Origin: Bimastos eiseni
Taxonomy: Eukaryota > Annelida > Clitellata > Crassiclitellata > Lumbricidae
NCBI GenBank assembly: GCA_959347315.1
Contig: OY365814.1
Coordinates: 29,029,402 to 29,093,401, forward strand
DNA length: 64,000 bases
Reading direction: 5' to 3'
Below, one piece after another: positions 37,601 to 48,500 of this stretch (position 1 is the stretch's first letter; each line of letters opens with the position of its first letter). The notes beneath the pieces are model-generated. The model saw only the letters and a program-made list of their open reading frames with translations. It searched no databases and had not been told where the DNA came from. The position numbers and the translations under genes are program-made.

Positions 37601-39634
37601 GTTAATTTATACATTTTAATTTCTTTTGGTTGCATTACACAGGTGGCAACCAAATCAGTAATTTTTCCAGATGAATTGCCTCCACCCACTTTCCGGTAAA
37701 ACAGTAGAGAGTAAAGACGTCATTGATACCTTCATTTTTCAAATTTTATAACAGGGTTTGACAGTTTTTTCACAAATAAAGTTATTAAGTAATAAATATA
37801 TTGTTATAGCCTAGAGTGCAACAATATGCTATATGAAGGATATTGCTAAAAACTCTGCATTGACTATAGATAGTTCTCCTTAGCTGTGCACATGGCAGGT
37901 TAACTACGCTTTGCCTACGGATGATACTCGTTGGTAGTGGCAGCGCTGCATGGAAGCAAAATACGCGACAGCGAAACAAATGAAAGATAAAAGTTCAATT
38001 TTTGTACATCTTTCAAAATGTTTTAAAAGAACATCATGTGCAGAACATGTGTATTGCAGTTATTGCGTACCAAATTTTCAAGACCAGCCTCACCGCTACT
38101 CGTTGACGGGATTTGCCACTACTATTCGGTTCGTACCCGGATCCGGCAAATAGTTCATCCAAATACTCGGATTCGGTACTCAGTGGAAATTGTCTACTCG
38201 GTTATGCCCTATTAGTAATTGTCTGATGATAAAGCAAGAAACTCAGGAGCGATGTGCCTCAGGAGCAATCAACAGTGTCCGCCATTTTCAGACATCAATT
38301 TTATAAAAAGTACAGGTTTGATACCCGATTCTATTCTCAGCAGGTACCCAACATCCTGCAATTCCATCACCAGACAATAAACTCAATTGTCTAAAGACAT
38401 TCAGGTCTAATTTAAAGTTAACTAAGTAGTAATATTACCCATGACACCACAACATCTTCAATATCCACTGACTTGCAGCCTAAAAATATTTGTTGTCCTT
38501 TTCTACATTTTCTACAGGGATGGGCACAAGTTGAATTGTAAATTAATTAGAATTAACATAATCCTATTCGATTAGCAATTAGAATTAGATTAAATGCCAT
38601 GCAGCTGGTTAATAATATGTTTTGTCAACTCACTTTAATCAACAGAGTACAATTCAGTATAATTTTTATCAGTGTAATATGGATACATTTAGAGCAGCAG
38701 TCTTACCACATTGCTCAAGACATTGATCAAAGCCCCTTACCAAGAAACTAACCATTTCACTACACACACAGAAACTACACAACAGAAACAGCCAATCATT
38801 GTTAACATACTTAGATAGATCAATCCAAATCCTCCACTGCCTATTGGCGCTCCAATCTTCCACTGCGTCTTCATAAGATCTGTCAGAATGGTTCCTTCTG
38901 GCATCTTTGGCGCAAGTTTGTGAGCAGCAGCAGCAGGAGCCTTGCGAGGCTTCCCTACAGTATAAAACGTACGTAAATACGCATAATGGTGTGAAGATTA
39001 GAATAGTCAGCAGAACACGGCCAAATGCTACTCAACCGACAAGCATTGACCGAGCAATCCTTTTTAATCCCTCGTCAGCACTTCTGAACTGTACAAGGAC
39101 AATATCAACTGCGCTCATATTGAATTACTTGGACAATGAATGATATGGCACGCCGACGCCCGAGGCAGAAGAATAGCCTCCTACTCAGCATTCAACCTAA
39201 CAGGAAGCATAACCTGAAGTGCATACACACAAGTGACATAGATAATTAAAAACCCAAACAGCTGCACCATTTAAAGCAGGACTGGAGATCCCAGGCAATG
39301 TGCTGCACTGGTTCCTTCCTCTGGTATAAACAACCTCCTACTCCCTAAGCCCACGGCTGCATGATTGTTTAATTCCTTTATAATTAGAATGCTCTATCTT
39401 CAAATTTATGTATTGTACACCAGAGTACAGATATGCAGTTGGTCAAATAAAGAATATACTTACTTACTTATTAAGTTCTGCATGTGACAAACTGAGGTTC
39501 CAGACAATGAGCGACAAATCAGTCATAGAACGTTTTAACACTTGCGTCACAGAACCGTCATCTAAAGATTAAAAAATAAAATCTAGTATCTTACTTGGCT
39601 TTGCAGATCCATTAGTAGCTTTAGCTCTCTTCAT
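28643..39634 (-). CDS. VRK1: Vaccinia-related kinase, VRK1-like (12 coding exons, complete)
   Basis: A nuclear Ser/Thr kinase of the VRK branch of the CK1 group; in animals VRK1 phosphorylates BAF and histone H3. Exons (- strand): 39634-39595, 38954-38811, 37307-37252, 35975-35906, 35524-35328, 34187-34095, 33082-32950, 31916-31796, 31037-30979, 30518-30343, 29452-29122 and 28755-28643. All have GT-AG ends and total 1,533 nt with no frame error, i.e. 510 residues; human VRK1 is 396. Glycine loop GSGGFG at 52-57, Lys79 in FVLKI, catalytic HGDIKAAN at 183-190, DYG (not DFG, as usual in VRKs) at 205-207, then [15 protein letters not shown]. The extra length is a Ser/Pro/Lys/Arg-rich tail after about residue 365 with KSPKSPK and basic clusters, likely a nuclear signal. 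A 5'UTR acceptor lies at 39662-39663. Confidence 0.95.
29904..30312. mobile_element. Possible Ac-like hAT miniature element in a VRK1 intron
   Basis: The left tip is AGGGATGAACC and the right tip GGTTCATCTCGA. Flanks ATGAAGATC and ATGACGATC agree at 8 of 9 bases. CTCGGC-type motifs occur near both ends. The right tip is imperfect, so the boundary is tentative. Confidence 0.4.
30590..30765 (-). mobile_element. CR1-like 3' fragment in VRK1 intron
   Basis: Starts ATTTATATAGTGCTCCTTCA and continues AGAACCTACTCAGGAGCACT: the reverse complement of the family 3' tail (compare 26740-26780). Truncated. Confidence 0.55.
33153..33505. mobile_element. Ac-like hAT miniature element in a VRK1 intron
   Basis: The left tip TAGAGATGAACC and right tip AGTTCATCTCTA are inverted. 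Flanks AGATCAGG and TTATCAGG agree at 6 of 8. It contains no ORF. A related left tip (TAGGGATGAATT) with the same upstream flank occurs at 32594. Confidence 0.55.
33695..33755 (+). mobile_element. CR1-like 3' tail remnant
   Basis: GGAGCGCCTCTGACTTAACC followed by TGGCGCTATATAAAT matches the 3' tail at 26740-26780. Only the tail remains. Confidence 0.5.
35785..35845 (+). mobile_element. CR1-like 3' tail remnant
   Basis: CCTCTGAATAGTTATTCTGT followed by GAGAGGCGCCATATAAAT, again the family tail. Confidence 0.55.
36140..36260. repeat. Dispersed repeat with 'AGTCTGGATAAATGAGG' block, copy 3
   Basis: Related to 7340-7490 and 9955-10100 by the order of blocks (AGTCTGGATAA, GGAGGGCGACAC, TCACACAGTGT). 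It lies in a VRK1 intron. Confidence 0.5.
36850..37045 (-). mobile_element. tRNA-derived SINE, copy 1
   Basis: On the - strand it starts GTGTGGCACGGTGGCTGATC (A-box-like). About 50 bp later it carries the B box GGTTCGACCC (plus-strand 36978-36987). The body ends near the AAGAAGGGCGGTATC tail. Two further copies are at 43551 and 50047, and a + strand copy at 60465. In VRK1 intron. Confidence 0.75.
37362..38211. mobile_element. 850-bp Ac-like hAT non-autonomous element with perfect 8-bp TSD
   Basis: Tips TAGGGCATAACCG and CGGTTATGCCCTA are perfect 13-bp inverted repeats. The flanks are TTAGTAAT on both sides (37354-37361 and 38212-38219). TIRs starting TAGGG and an 8-bp TSD fit the Ac-like hAT superfamily. 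The subterminal regions are rich in ATTCGG/CGAATA motifs, candidate transposase sites. There is no transposase ORF. It sits in the intron between VRK1 exons 2 and 3. Confidence 0.85.
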
Positions 39635-41200
39635 ATTTAAAATTCGATGGATCTTAAAGAACTAAAAAAACAAAAACATATTAAGAAATATCCACAACAT
39701 TAGCAATCTGAAGAAAACAATTAACATTCAAAAATGTTTGATTGTTGGGTGAAGAATAGCAATTATACCAGAAAGGTAATTCTTTGGACAATATCTACTG
39801 TTGAAATGAGGTGCAAGGCTATTAGTCATCTCAGCCAATTGTAAGTAACAACAACAAAATCAATTGTCTAAAATCATGTAAGAAAATAAAAGATTGGCAA
39901 TTGTAAAAATATTCTGGCCTTCAACCTATCACCGCATAAACAAAATGGCACAGACTAGAGTGTGGCTACTTTCCAGCAGCATTACACAGAGCAATCCACA
40001 AAAGTAAGTAATTAGCCATGATCACGCTGTATTTACAAATGTAAAGCTTCAACTGTTTCTGGGTCAACAATTTCTATGCAAGAATCATAATATATTTACT
40101 ACAGCAAAAGACTTTTATATGCTGATCCAGAATTATAGATGCAGGTCAATGAACTAGGAATATAAATAAGATTAGAAGAATTCTTTTCATGTTGAAATGT
40201 GCATTGCAACATGAACTCCTGAAGATATTATGTGAATTGTATTGTGGGAAATTGCTGGAAAATTGCTATGCTCTGTTCTATCAAAGTCTGGGATAGCCAT
40301 AATGATTATTTTATGATGATCGGTATACAGGCAGGCAAATCTTCACAATTATGAAACGATTAAATAAAAGCAATTTGAAACCTTGGGGTTCATAAAACAG
40401 GAATAAAAAGTAATAGACCAACATGAAACCACCATTTCACTAGTATCTAAATGCCTTTTCTGATAATCAGATATAATTAATTGAGTGTTTTAGTGCTAGA
40501 AATGTAATTTCACATACATGTATACGTCCCATACTGCTGTATGGTGAAGGGTTTTTATGATGCTATTAAATCATGTCATTAACTTTGTTACTCAGTACTC
40601 AATTACCTAAGTGGAAGTAGTGGACTGTGGGAGATTGCAGTGTTACATTCCTCTATAAGTCTAAGGCGGCCATTTTGTTTACCATGGTCACGGTAACCAC
40701 CGGGCGTATATAAACCTCTACCCAACAATGTACTGACATTATTTGGCAAAGCAAATTCTCCCATTCCAACAACTGCTTGCTTAAATAGCTATAAAGACGA
40801 TTTCTAATGATGTTTGCAGTTGGTTTCTGCTTTCAGTAATTTTATAAATTGCCGTCGCCATTACTATCGCAATGAAAATTATATGCAAGATAAGACATTT
40901 TAGGAGAATGATGCTACCAACATTACACCAGACCTTAAAACAATTCTTGTCTTCACAACTATGAAGTGAAAGCGAAATCCCCGAATATCATAGTCTACAG
41001 ATTAGTCTGTATAGCTATAAGTAACAGCGCGCAAACGATTTTTGTCCACTCATAACCTGTCAGGAAACGGGGTAAACTAAAACCGAGCTGTAAGTGAAAA
41101 ACTCATAGTCATTGGAAAACAAATTAGATATAAACAGAACATAAATCAAATAGCACAACCGTCAGATAATTCTGTAAGCCCGCAGATCTTAAATTTGTTG
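39635..41200. other. 5' region of VRK1-like gene / intergenic
   Basis: Probably a 5'UTR intron, because GTTTTTTTAG precedes the ATG exon. It contains CAAAATGGCCGCC on the - strand at 40666-40678 (YY1-like). No ORF recognised. Confidence 0.45.
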
Positions 41201-41204
41201 CTAA

Positions 41205-41231
41205 ACCTTCCGGTTTAAAAATGGCGGCGCC
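41205..41231. promoter_or_regulatory. Candidate core promoter: ETS plus YY1-like motifs
   Basis: ACCGGAAGG on the - strand (41206-41214) lies beside AAAATGGCGGC on the + strand (41217-41227). ETS/GABP and YY1 sites often mark housekeeping TSSs. This could serve the VRK1-like gene, whose upstream exon has not been located. No experimental support. Confidence 0.35.
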
Positions 41232-41404
41232 TTTTTGGAATTAACGAAGAGTTTCGATCGTTTTCATTGGACAGAAAACAAAAATATTGGCCAATAAAAT
41301 TCAAGGTAACACAATATCCACGAAAATACAAAAAAACAACGTATAGTCCCAAGGAGAGACAGCTTATTTTTAGTAATAATAATTATTTTTCGTACTTGAC
41401 TGGC

Positions 41405-41550
41405 CCTGTAATTAAATGTAATGTAAATCTTCGAAAACCACAGCATAGGGACCAGCTTAAATACCGGTCTATGTGGTGCATCAAGTCCACAATAGCCATC
41501 TTCTCATTTCGTTCCGGACTTCCCGTGCCATGTCAAAATCCATAGATGTC
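41405..41550. repeat. Dispersed repeat, copy 2 (partner at 5820-5985)
   Basis: Same block order as 5820-5985, visibly diverged. Confidence 0.6.
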
Positions 41551-41824
41551 AAACCGAGGAGACGTACGACCTATGTGCAGCCTGTGATGTTACATATAGT
41601 CGCCAATGATAGTTGACTTGAACGTTGTGACGCAAGAGTAGGCCTGGATAGGATAGCTTGTAGAGCTCGGTTTTCAGATGTGAATGGAAAGAATTAAGCA
41701 GATAAGGATTTTACAAATCAATCCGTACATATTCATCAATTGCAGTCCCGGCCGCCTCTTAATTGGAACAAGCTCAATCCAGTGGTAAAACAAATATCTG
41801 ATCCATCGAAAGGACTCACCAACC

Positions 41825-42245
41825 GTGTTGGGCACGAGATCAAAACCTCGAGACCAAGACCGAGAGGTCCAAGACCAAAACCAAGACCGGGTGGTCCGAG
41901 ACCAAGACCAGGTGGTACGAGAACAAGACCGATCGAGGGTCCGAGACCAAGACCAAGGCCGATGCTCTTTTTTATAAATAGTTCAATTCATTAAGATACT
42001 AAAACGGAATAACACGCTTAAAACACTAATTTTATTACTGAAGAATACTAATCTTATGGTCCAAAACAGTTTTACAGGCCGTGATCTGAACTTGGCTACT
42101 GCCTGAGAATATAACACTATAGATTAATTAGGTAAATACTCTAAGAGATCTGAACAAGTAGATTAACGTTCCGTTTGAACGATGTATATAGACATAACTT
42201 GTACTCGAAATTGTAGGTTAATATATAGTGACTACACGTGGCCGA
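41825..42245 (-). mobile_element. GGTCTT/GGTCTC array-flanked element, copy 2 (inverted)
   Basis: 41840-41965 is an array of GAGACCAAGACC-type units, the reverse complement of the arrays at 10965 and 11640. 41975-42240 matches the reverse complement of 11290-11640 (TACTAAAACGGAATAACA-like, AAGAATACTAATCTTA, GATTAACGTTCCGT, GAAATTGTAGGTTAA). It has only one array, so it may be truncated. Confidence 0.65.
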
Positions 42246-42465
42246 CGACATAAAAGCTATAATCCGTGACATAAATACGCTATATATTTAAGCTTACACA
42301 TTGGTCACCGACTGATACGCTTCTATATGCGGGTTCCTGATTAATTTATACGATTTTTTGATGAAGTTTGTAAAGTTCTAAGACTAAAAATTTAGTTGTG
42401 CATTGATTTTGTCGTAGAACACGGTATATCCTAATTAAATTAGTCATTGGTGGAATTGACCTGTC

Positions 42466-42474
42466 ACCGGAAGT
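42466..42474 (+). promoter_or_regulatory. ETS-type site upstream of TMEM87
   Basis: ACCGGAAGT, the GABP/ETS consensus, lies 38 bp before the start codon. It is a common TSS-proximal element of housekeeping genes. Inferred. Confidence 0.4.
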
Positions 42475-42512
42475 TGTATTGGTTTTTGCGACAGTGGACG
42501 TCAACAGTCAAC

Positions 42513-45500
42513 ATGTCTGCCCGACGGCTGTGTTTCAGCCTAATTTTAATTTCCGCGTTTTTACTAGTTTTTCCTGTCTTTTCAATTCCTGAGCAGGGGC
42601 TGGTTGAACTCACGTTACAGAGTGGAGTTAGTGCTTGCAGATTTTCACTAAGAGTTGTAATGTAGTCATGCTGATCTAATGGAATGATGGAATGGTAACT
42701 GTACGTCAAACCATTACTGCAGTGTTTGAACAATGACGTTTATATGCATCATTGCATATAATATACTGATAATGACAAGCTAGGGTTTAAGCGATGGTAA
42801 TGTCGTCCAGTTACAAGCTTGTTAAATGAGCAGCGTCGTGCGTGACGTCACTTCCGGGCACCCAGCACAGCCGCCACCCGCCCGAAATAGTACTCTTGCG
42901 ACTCCTCTACTTATAACACACCACAGTGCTTTCCACTCAGAATCAAAATGAATTCTTACCATTATCTGGCACACCATCTGCGTTTCAAGCATTCTTGTGC
43001 TCTTCGAACCCATTTTGGTAATGCATCTAACTCCTCTCTATGGTATCTTTGACAAGCAGACTTGCAATATTCTTAACCATGTCTGAACAACCCATTTGAC
43101 TTGATGCTGCACTTGTGAATACGCTGATGCTCTGCACTTAGCCATAGTGTTGTGGTTTTGAAATTTAGATTTTATGATTATGATGACATTTTAGAGTTGA
43201 CTCAATGCGAACATATATAACAAGAGCAATGTAGACTGCGTGCGTTTGGTTGGTCTCTTTATTCTGAGACAGGTCACCTCTTTGGGCTTCTGCCATTGTG
43301 CATTCAGTTTATTGCTAATGTAAAATTGTGTTTCGTTGACAGCTATAACATGTTTCCTGATTAGTTGCCTGTTTTTGGTTCTGACACTGTTTTACAATTG
43401 TACAATTCTTTGTTGTAGTACTATAATGTCATGAAGAGTATGTTCAAAGATTCATACTTTATAATAAAAAGTAAGTGAATGATGTAACTGAGATGTTTTG
43501 AAGACTTCTTTTTAAAATTGCTTATAAATCGTGTTTGGAATTTGAAATTTGATAGATCGCCCTTCTTCCAACATCTTTTGCTCAAAAGTGTACTGCAGAG
43601 CAATTGTGCGTGAAAGACTTGCTCAAGGTTCCTACACAGTGACTGATGACTCTGACGAGAGTCGAACCCGCTCACTCAGCGCACACCGAGTGTTACGGGC
43701 TGACCGCCCTAACCGATAAGCCACTGTGCCACACTGTTGTCTGGTTACTAGTAAGGGCGAATAAATAAAAGTGTCAAGTAATGTGATAATAATGCTGGTG
43801 ATAATGATGATTGATGGGGTACCGAGACCGAGATAATCGAAAACCGCGTCTTGAGATGACTCAAAACAGAGACCGAGTCTCAAGACCATACAACTCAAGT
43901 TTGGATTAACATCACTTTGAATACTATTATCTGTATTATCTGTATCTCGATGGTTATCATGTGTACTCTCTAAATGAAGGAAATTAATTGTTTACTTTTT
44001 TTGGTTTATTATTCGTACCCTTATGGGTTTATTATCTTTACCTTTAGGGGTTTATTATCTGTACCCCTATGGGTTTATTATCTTTAGAGTTTACTTTTTT
44101 GGATTTAGTGTCTATTCAGTATATTTCAGTTTCAGTTTATTATCTCTACCTTTCAGGCACATCAATTCCCCCCTCCCTCCCTTAGTGATGAGGGAAACCC
44201 CCCATCCTAGGTGTCAGAAGACAAGATATTCCCTAAGACTAAAAAATTATCCCCCCTACCTGAAATTGTAGGCATTTGCCTCTGGACCCCCCCATCTGGA
44301 CGTCCCTGGTACCTCTGTGGGTTTATTATCTATAAATTTGAGGGTTTATTATGTATGCATTTATGGGTTTATTATCTGTACCTTTAAGTGTTTATTGTAA
44401 TAGTCTTGTCTTTCCACAGTTACTTGCCCTGAGGAAGAAACGACATTAAGTGTACAACTTGAGTTCTACGATGTCAGCTGTGCAAGTATAACCTTTGACG
44501 TGAGACATCAATCTTTTGCTGTTTTAATAAATTCTATAACTTGATGGTAGTCTTTAAATGAATGTGACTATATGTCAATTTTAGCTTTTTTAATTATTCA
44601 ATTTTTCTTAATCATTGAAAATATGCACTTTTGGCCTGGCTTCTTATGAGTGTATGGCCCAGAGGGCACATCCAGGGGCACCATCTGTTCAATCAATTAA
44701 TCAGTCAATCAATGAAACTTCATATAGCGTCCCTTCAAGATGTCTACTGAGGAGCGTTCCCGGTTCAGCTGGAGAGTAATGAGTAATCAGTAATGAGTAG
44801 AATGTAAAAGGAGTGAGCAAGTCAAGTTTCCCACGACTTCGAGGCGGTGGCTGTGAACAGAAGCTTCAGGCAAGATCAGGATAGGTGGTAGTTCTGTTTT
44901 ATTGATGCTGTTGAAGTGTCAATTATTGTCTTTCATGTGAAAGGCCTGTCGTGGAGGTCGGTAGGTAGTTACAAATAGATGCGATAACTGATTTCAACTT
45001 TCTGTGTTCTCTGTCTTTTCATATTGTCAGACCGAGAATCAAGTATCGTCTGTAAATCGAGAGCATGTGATCGATTTTATGGAATTCCCGAGGAGGAGAA
45101 TCGACTGTAAAAGCAAGCAGTCCACCATTTATTTGGTAACTGCATGTTATACTCATGACATTAAGCTTAAAATTATTAGCTGAACAGCATTGTTGTGTTG
45201 CTTTACACAGACAGTTCTTGGTTCAGGTGTTGGCATAGTTAAAGAATCATGTGTAAAGGTTCAGCATACAGTTACTAATGAATGTGATCACGGAGAATGC
45301 GCAGTTGTGTGAGTGCGATTGGCTGCGATCTTGCGAAGGTTTGTCGCTGTTCGAAGATTGTCCGCGTTGTGGCGAATGCAGTCTGTGTTTCTATGGCTAA
45401 CATTGAAGAATTTGTGTACATTCATGCTTGCACACTTTAGTATCTTGTGTCTTCTGAAGGTATACATGTACTCTGTGATTGCCTCTGGTAGACTCATAAA

Positions 45501-48500
45501 CGGACAGACGTGTAGACACTGCTGCCTGGTTTCTAGTGTGTGTGACTTTGGTTCCAGTGTGTGCACCTTTTGTTCCCATCTGTTCACCTTTGGTTCCCAT
45601 CTGTGCACCTTTGGTTGCAGTTTGTGTGCCTTTGGGTCCATCTGTGCACCTTTGGTTCCCATCTGTGCACCTTTGGCTGCAGTTTGTGTGCCTCTGGGTC
45701 CAGTTTGTGCAATGTGGTTCCCGTGTGTATACCTTTGGTTTCCATCTGTGCACCTTTGGTTCCAGTATGTATGTCTATATCTTTGGTTCCAGTCTGTGCA
45801 CCTTTGGTTCCCGTGTGTGTGAGTTTGGTTCACCTGTGCACCTTTGACAATCGAGATCCACAATTCTGAAATGTTCTAACATGCAAATGTTGTGTTTGTC
45901 TTTTACAGACCTGTGACGAGTGTCATTGGCCGGTGAGTACGATTAGAGATTAGAGTATGATGGTGGTTTTATCGAGTTTTGCTAGTGGCATTGCGTCTTT
46001 ATAGGAGTGTTTCATCAAGAATTACTATAGAGTTAGGCTACTGAAAACCAATTATGACTGCTTAAGCAAATTCATAGTTGCAGTGTATATCAAATTATTC
46101 TATTTAATTCTGCCATCTTCAAATAGTTGCGAAGTGCACACGTGACCATGTGACAGAGCCTCACTGGCGCTGAGTAATTGTGAATTGAGGACTTGAATAT
46201 TCAAGTTCTCTCGCAATAACCCCCTTGGGTGAGGTTCGGACCCATACTTTCTGTATTGCTAGTCATGTCCTACGGAGCCCCTAAAGGGACATGAAAGAAC
46301 AATATTTTAAGTCGTGCGATCGAGATATTAACTCGTGCGCACGAGATAACAACTCGTTCCCACGACTTACTAAGTCGAGGGAACGAGTTAATAACTTGTG
46401 CGCACGACCTACTAAGTTGAGAGAACGAGTTAATAACTCGTGCGCACGACTTGTTTGACCAATACCAGGCCGACCGACTTTTCTGTGACGTAAAAAACTT
46501 CTATTTTGGTATTTATGGGGAAACACATAGTTCTATAAACGAAACAATGTCTAAAATAGAGTGATTCGGGCTTTCCATTCTAAACTTAAATGCCACCTTT
46601 TCAAGAACTCTTACCCAGACTCATTATTTGACACTCCACCTGTCATTTGTCTACAAAAGCAACACCCTCCTTAACAGCTACTCTGCCTCTGTGCTGACCT
46701 TCTGGAAACCGAACTCTGACCTCCCATGGACTATTCTTTGGACAACCCTTTAGATTTGATGCAGAGCTCATGAATAAGCTGGTGCCGTGCGCATAGCTTT
46801 TAAGTGGTGCTTTAGAAGCTTGGAGATTACGATTACGAGTGGTACTACTAGGGGTGTATAATATGTGGTGTGAAAGGCTTAGGCCTATAAGGAAGGCATT
46901 TAGAGCTACAATGTTATTTGTGAGGCCGTTTGTACGCTGATCATGTACCAGACTGGGGATATCACTCTGCGAATATGAAAATGAAAATGATGTTAAGACT
47001 GACAAAGCTACATCCACCGCGAGCCCACGATGACGAACTGCATGCCAGTTCAAACTTCAAGTGTCTCTCACTCATAGTTATTTTGCTTGTTGTTTTCAAA
47101 CTACTGATAATATCAGATAAATTTATCCGGACGATTTATCGTATGAGTTGTTGGAATTTGGGACGTAAAACGATAAATCGCCGTTATCCCATTTCAAACT
47201 ACTTCGTTGCCAATTTTTGCAGCGACGCCATTATATTCCTGAAATAGAGGTTTGTTACGTCACAGAAAAGTCGGTCTGCTATTGGTCAAATAAGTCGTGC
47301 GCATGACTTATTAAGTCGAGGGAAGGAGTTATTATCTGGTGCGCACGAGTTAGTAAGTGCACGACTTATTAAGTTGAGGGAACGAGTTGTTATCTCGTGC
47401 GCACGAGATACTAACTCGTGCGCACGAGATAAAATATTCTTCTTTCATGTCCCTTTAGGGGCTCCGTAATGTCCGGCTAATTCATAATGTATAATTATGT
47501 ATATTTATTGGTTGCCATATCTTAAACTCTTTTCCCTATCAACCAGGAGATTGTGCGGACATAACAGAGACTTCATTAAATTTCGAATTGCAGGCGTGGT
47601 TAAATTAAGAGAAGAAGCAGCTAGACTTGTGATTGTATTGTGTTTTAGCTGCTGGGAAACCAAACTCATGGAGGAAACAGCACAAGATCATCGGTTGGTA
47701 TAGCAACATTTGATTCGCTGTTTTGGCTTTGACAACACCTCAGAACCAAAACTGTTGGTTGATAAAAAATAGACTTTGCTTGCTTACTTATGTGATATTG
47801 TGTGAACTCTATTGAATGCTCTTCGTTCATGCACTGATCTACTTAAGATGAAGTCGTGATATGTCGCCCAAAAATGTTGAAGTACGAACCTTTCCAGGAA
47901 AGCAGAAAGCCAGAAGATGACTGTGTCCATTATTTTTTTTTCGTGGATTGTATATTTATTTGTGCACGAGAGACAGGCGATGGCAGAGAGTAAAAATGAT
48001 GACCAGTTGTGATGATTAATCAACTGACAATGAAACCTGGGCTAAGATCTTTTCAAGTAGATATAATGTTGCTGTCGGTAGATGTGCGAGTGACGGGCAG
48101 CAGACGTAATCGTAAAAAAAAAATTTTGTAGCTCGGCTTTGAGATAAACATCTCTGAGGCACTTCAATGTAGTGCTACTGTCAGACAACATTATCATCTT
48201 AAACTGTATGCATTTTCAAGTCACATTTTTCTGAAGTTGGAAATCCTGGATATTTCAATGTGGTGGTTTATGATGATAATCCATACAATCCAACCTTATT
48301 GCGAGCTGATACGTAATCTAGCTTTCAGTGTAGTTTACAAAACTGGTATGATGTTTGACGCGTTCTTCAAATTTTACCATCTGACCAATAGATTGTTAAT
48401 TATTCTTTTAAGCTGCTTAGGTATGAGTGTTGTGTAATAAATTAATCGTTAATTTTAACCACAGAAAGTTTCATTGTTACTCGGTGAACTGAATGATTTA

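Noticed and set aside
45288..45869. 103-191-codon ORFs over the 21-bp minisatellite
   Set aside because: They are open because the period is a multiple of three; they overlap the exon 4 donor and the intron.
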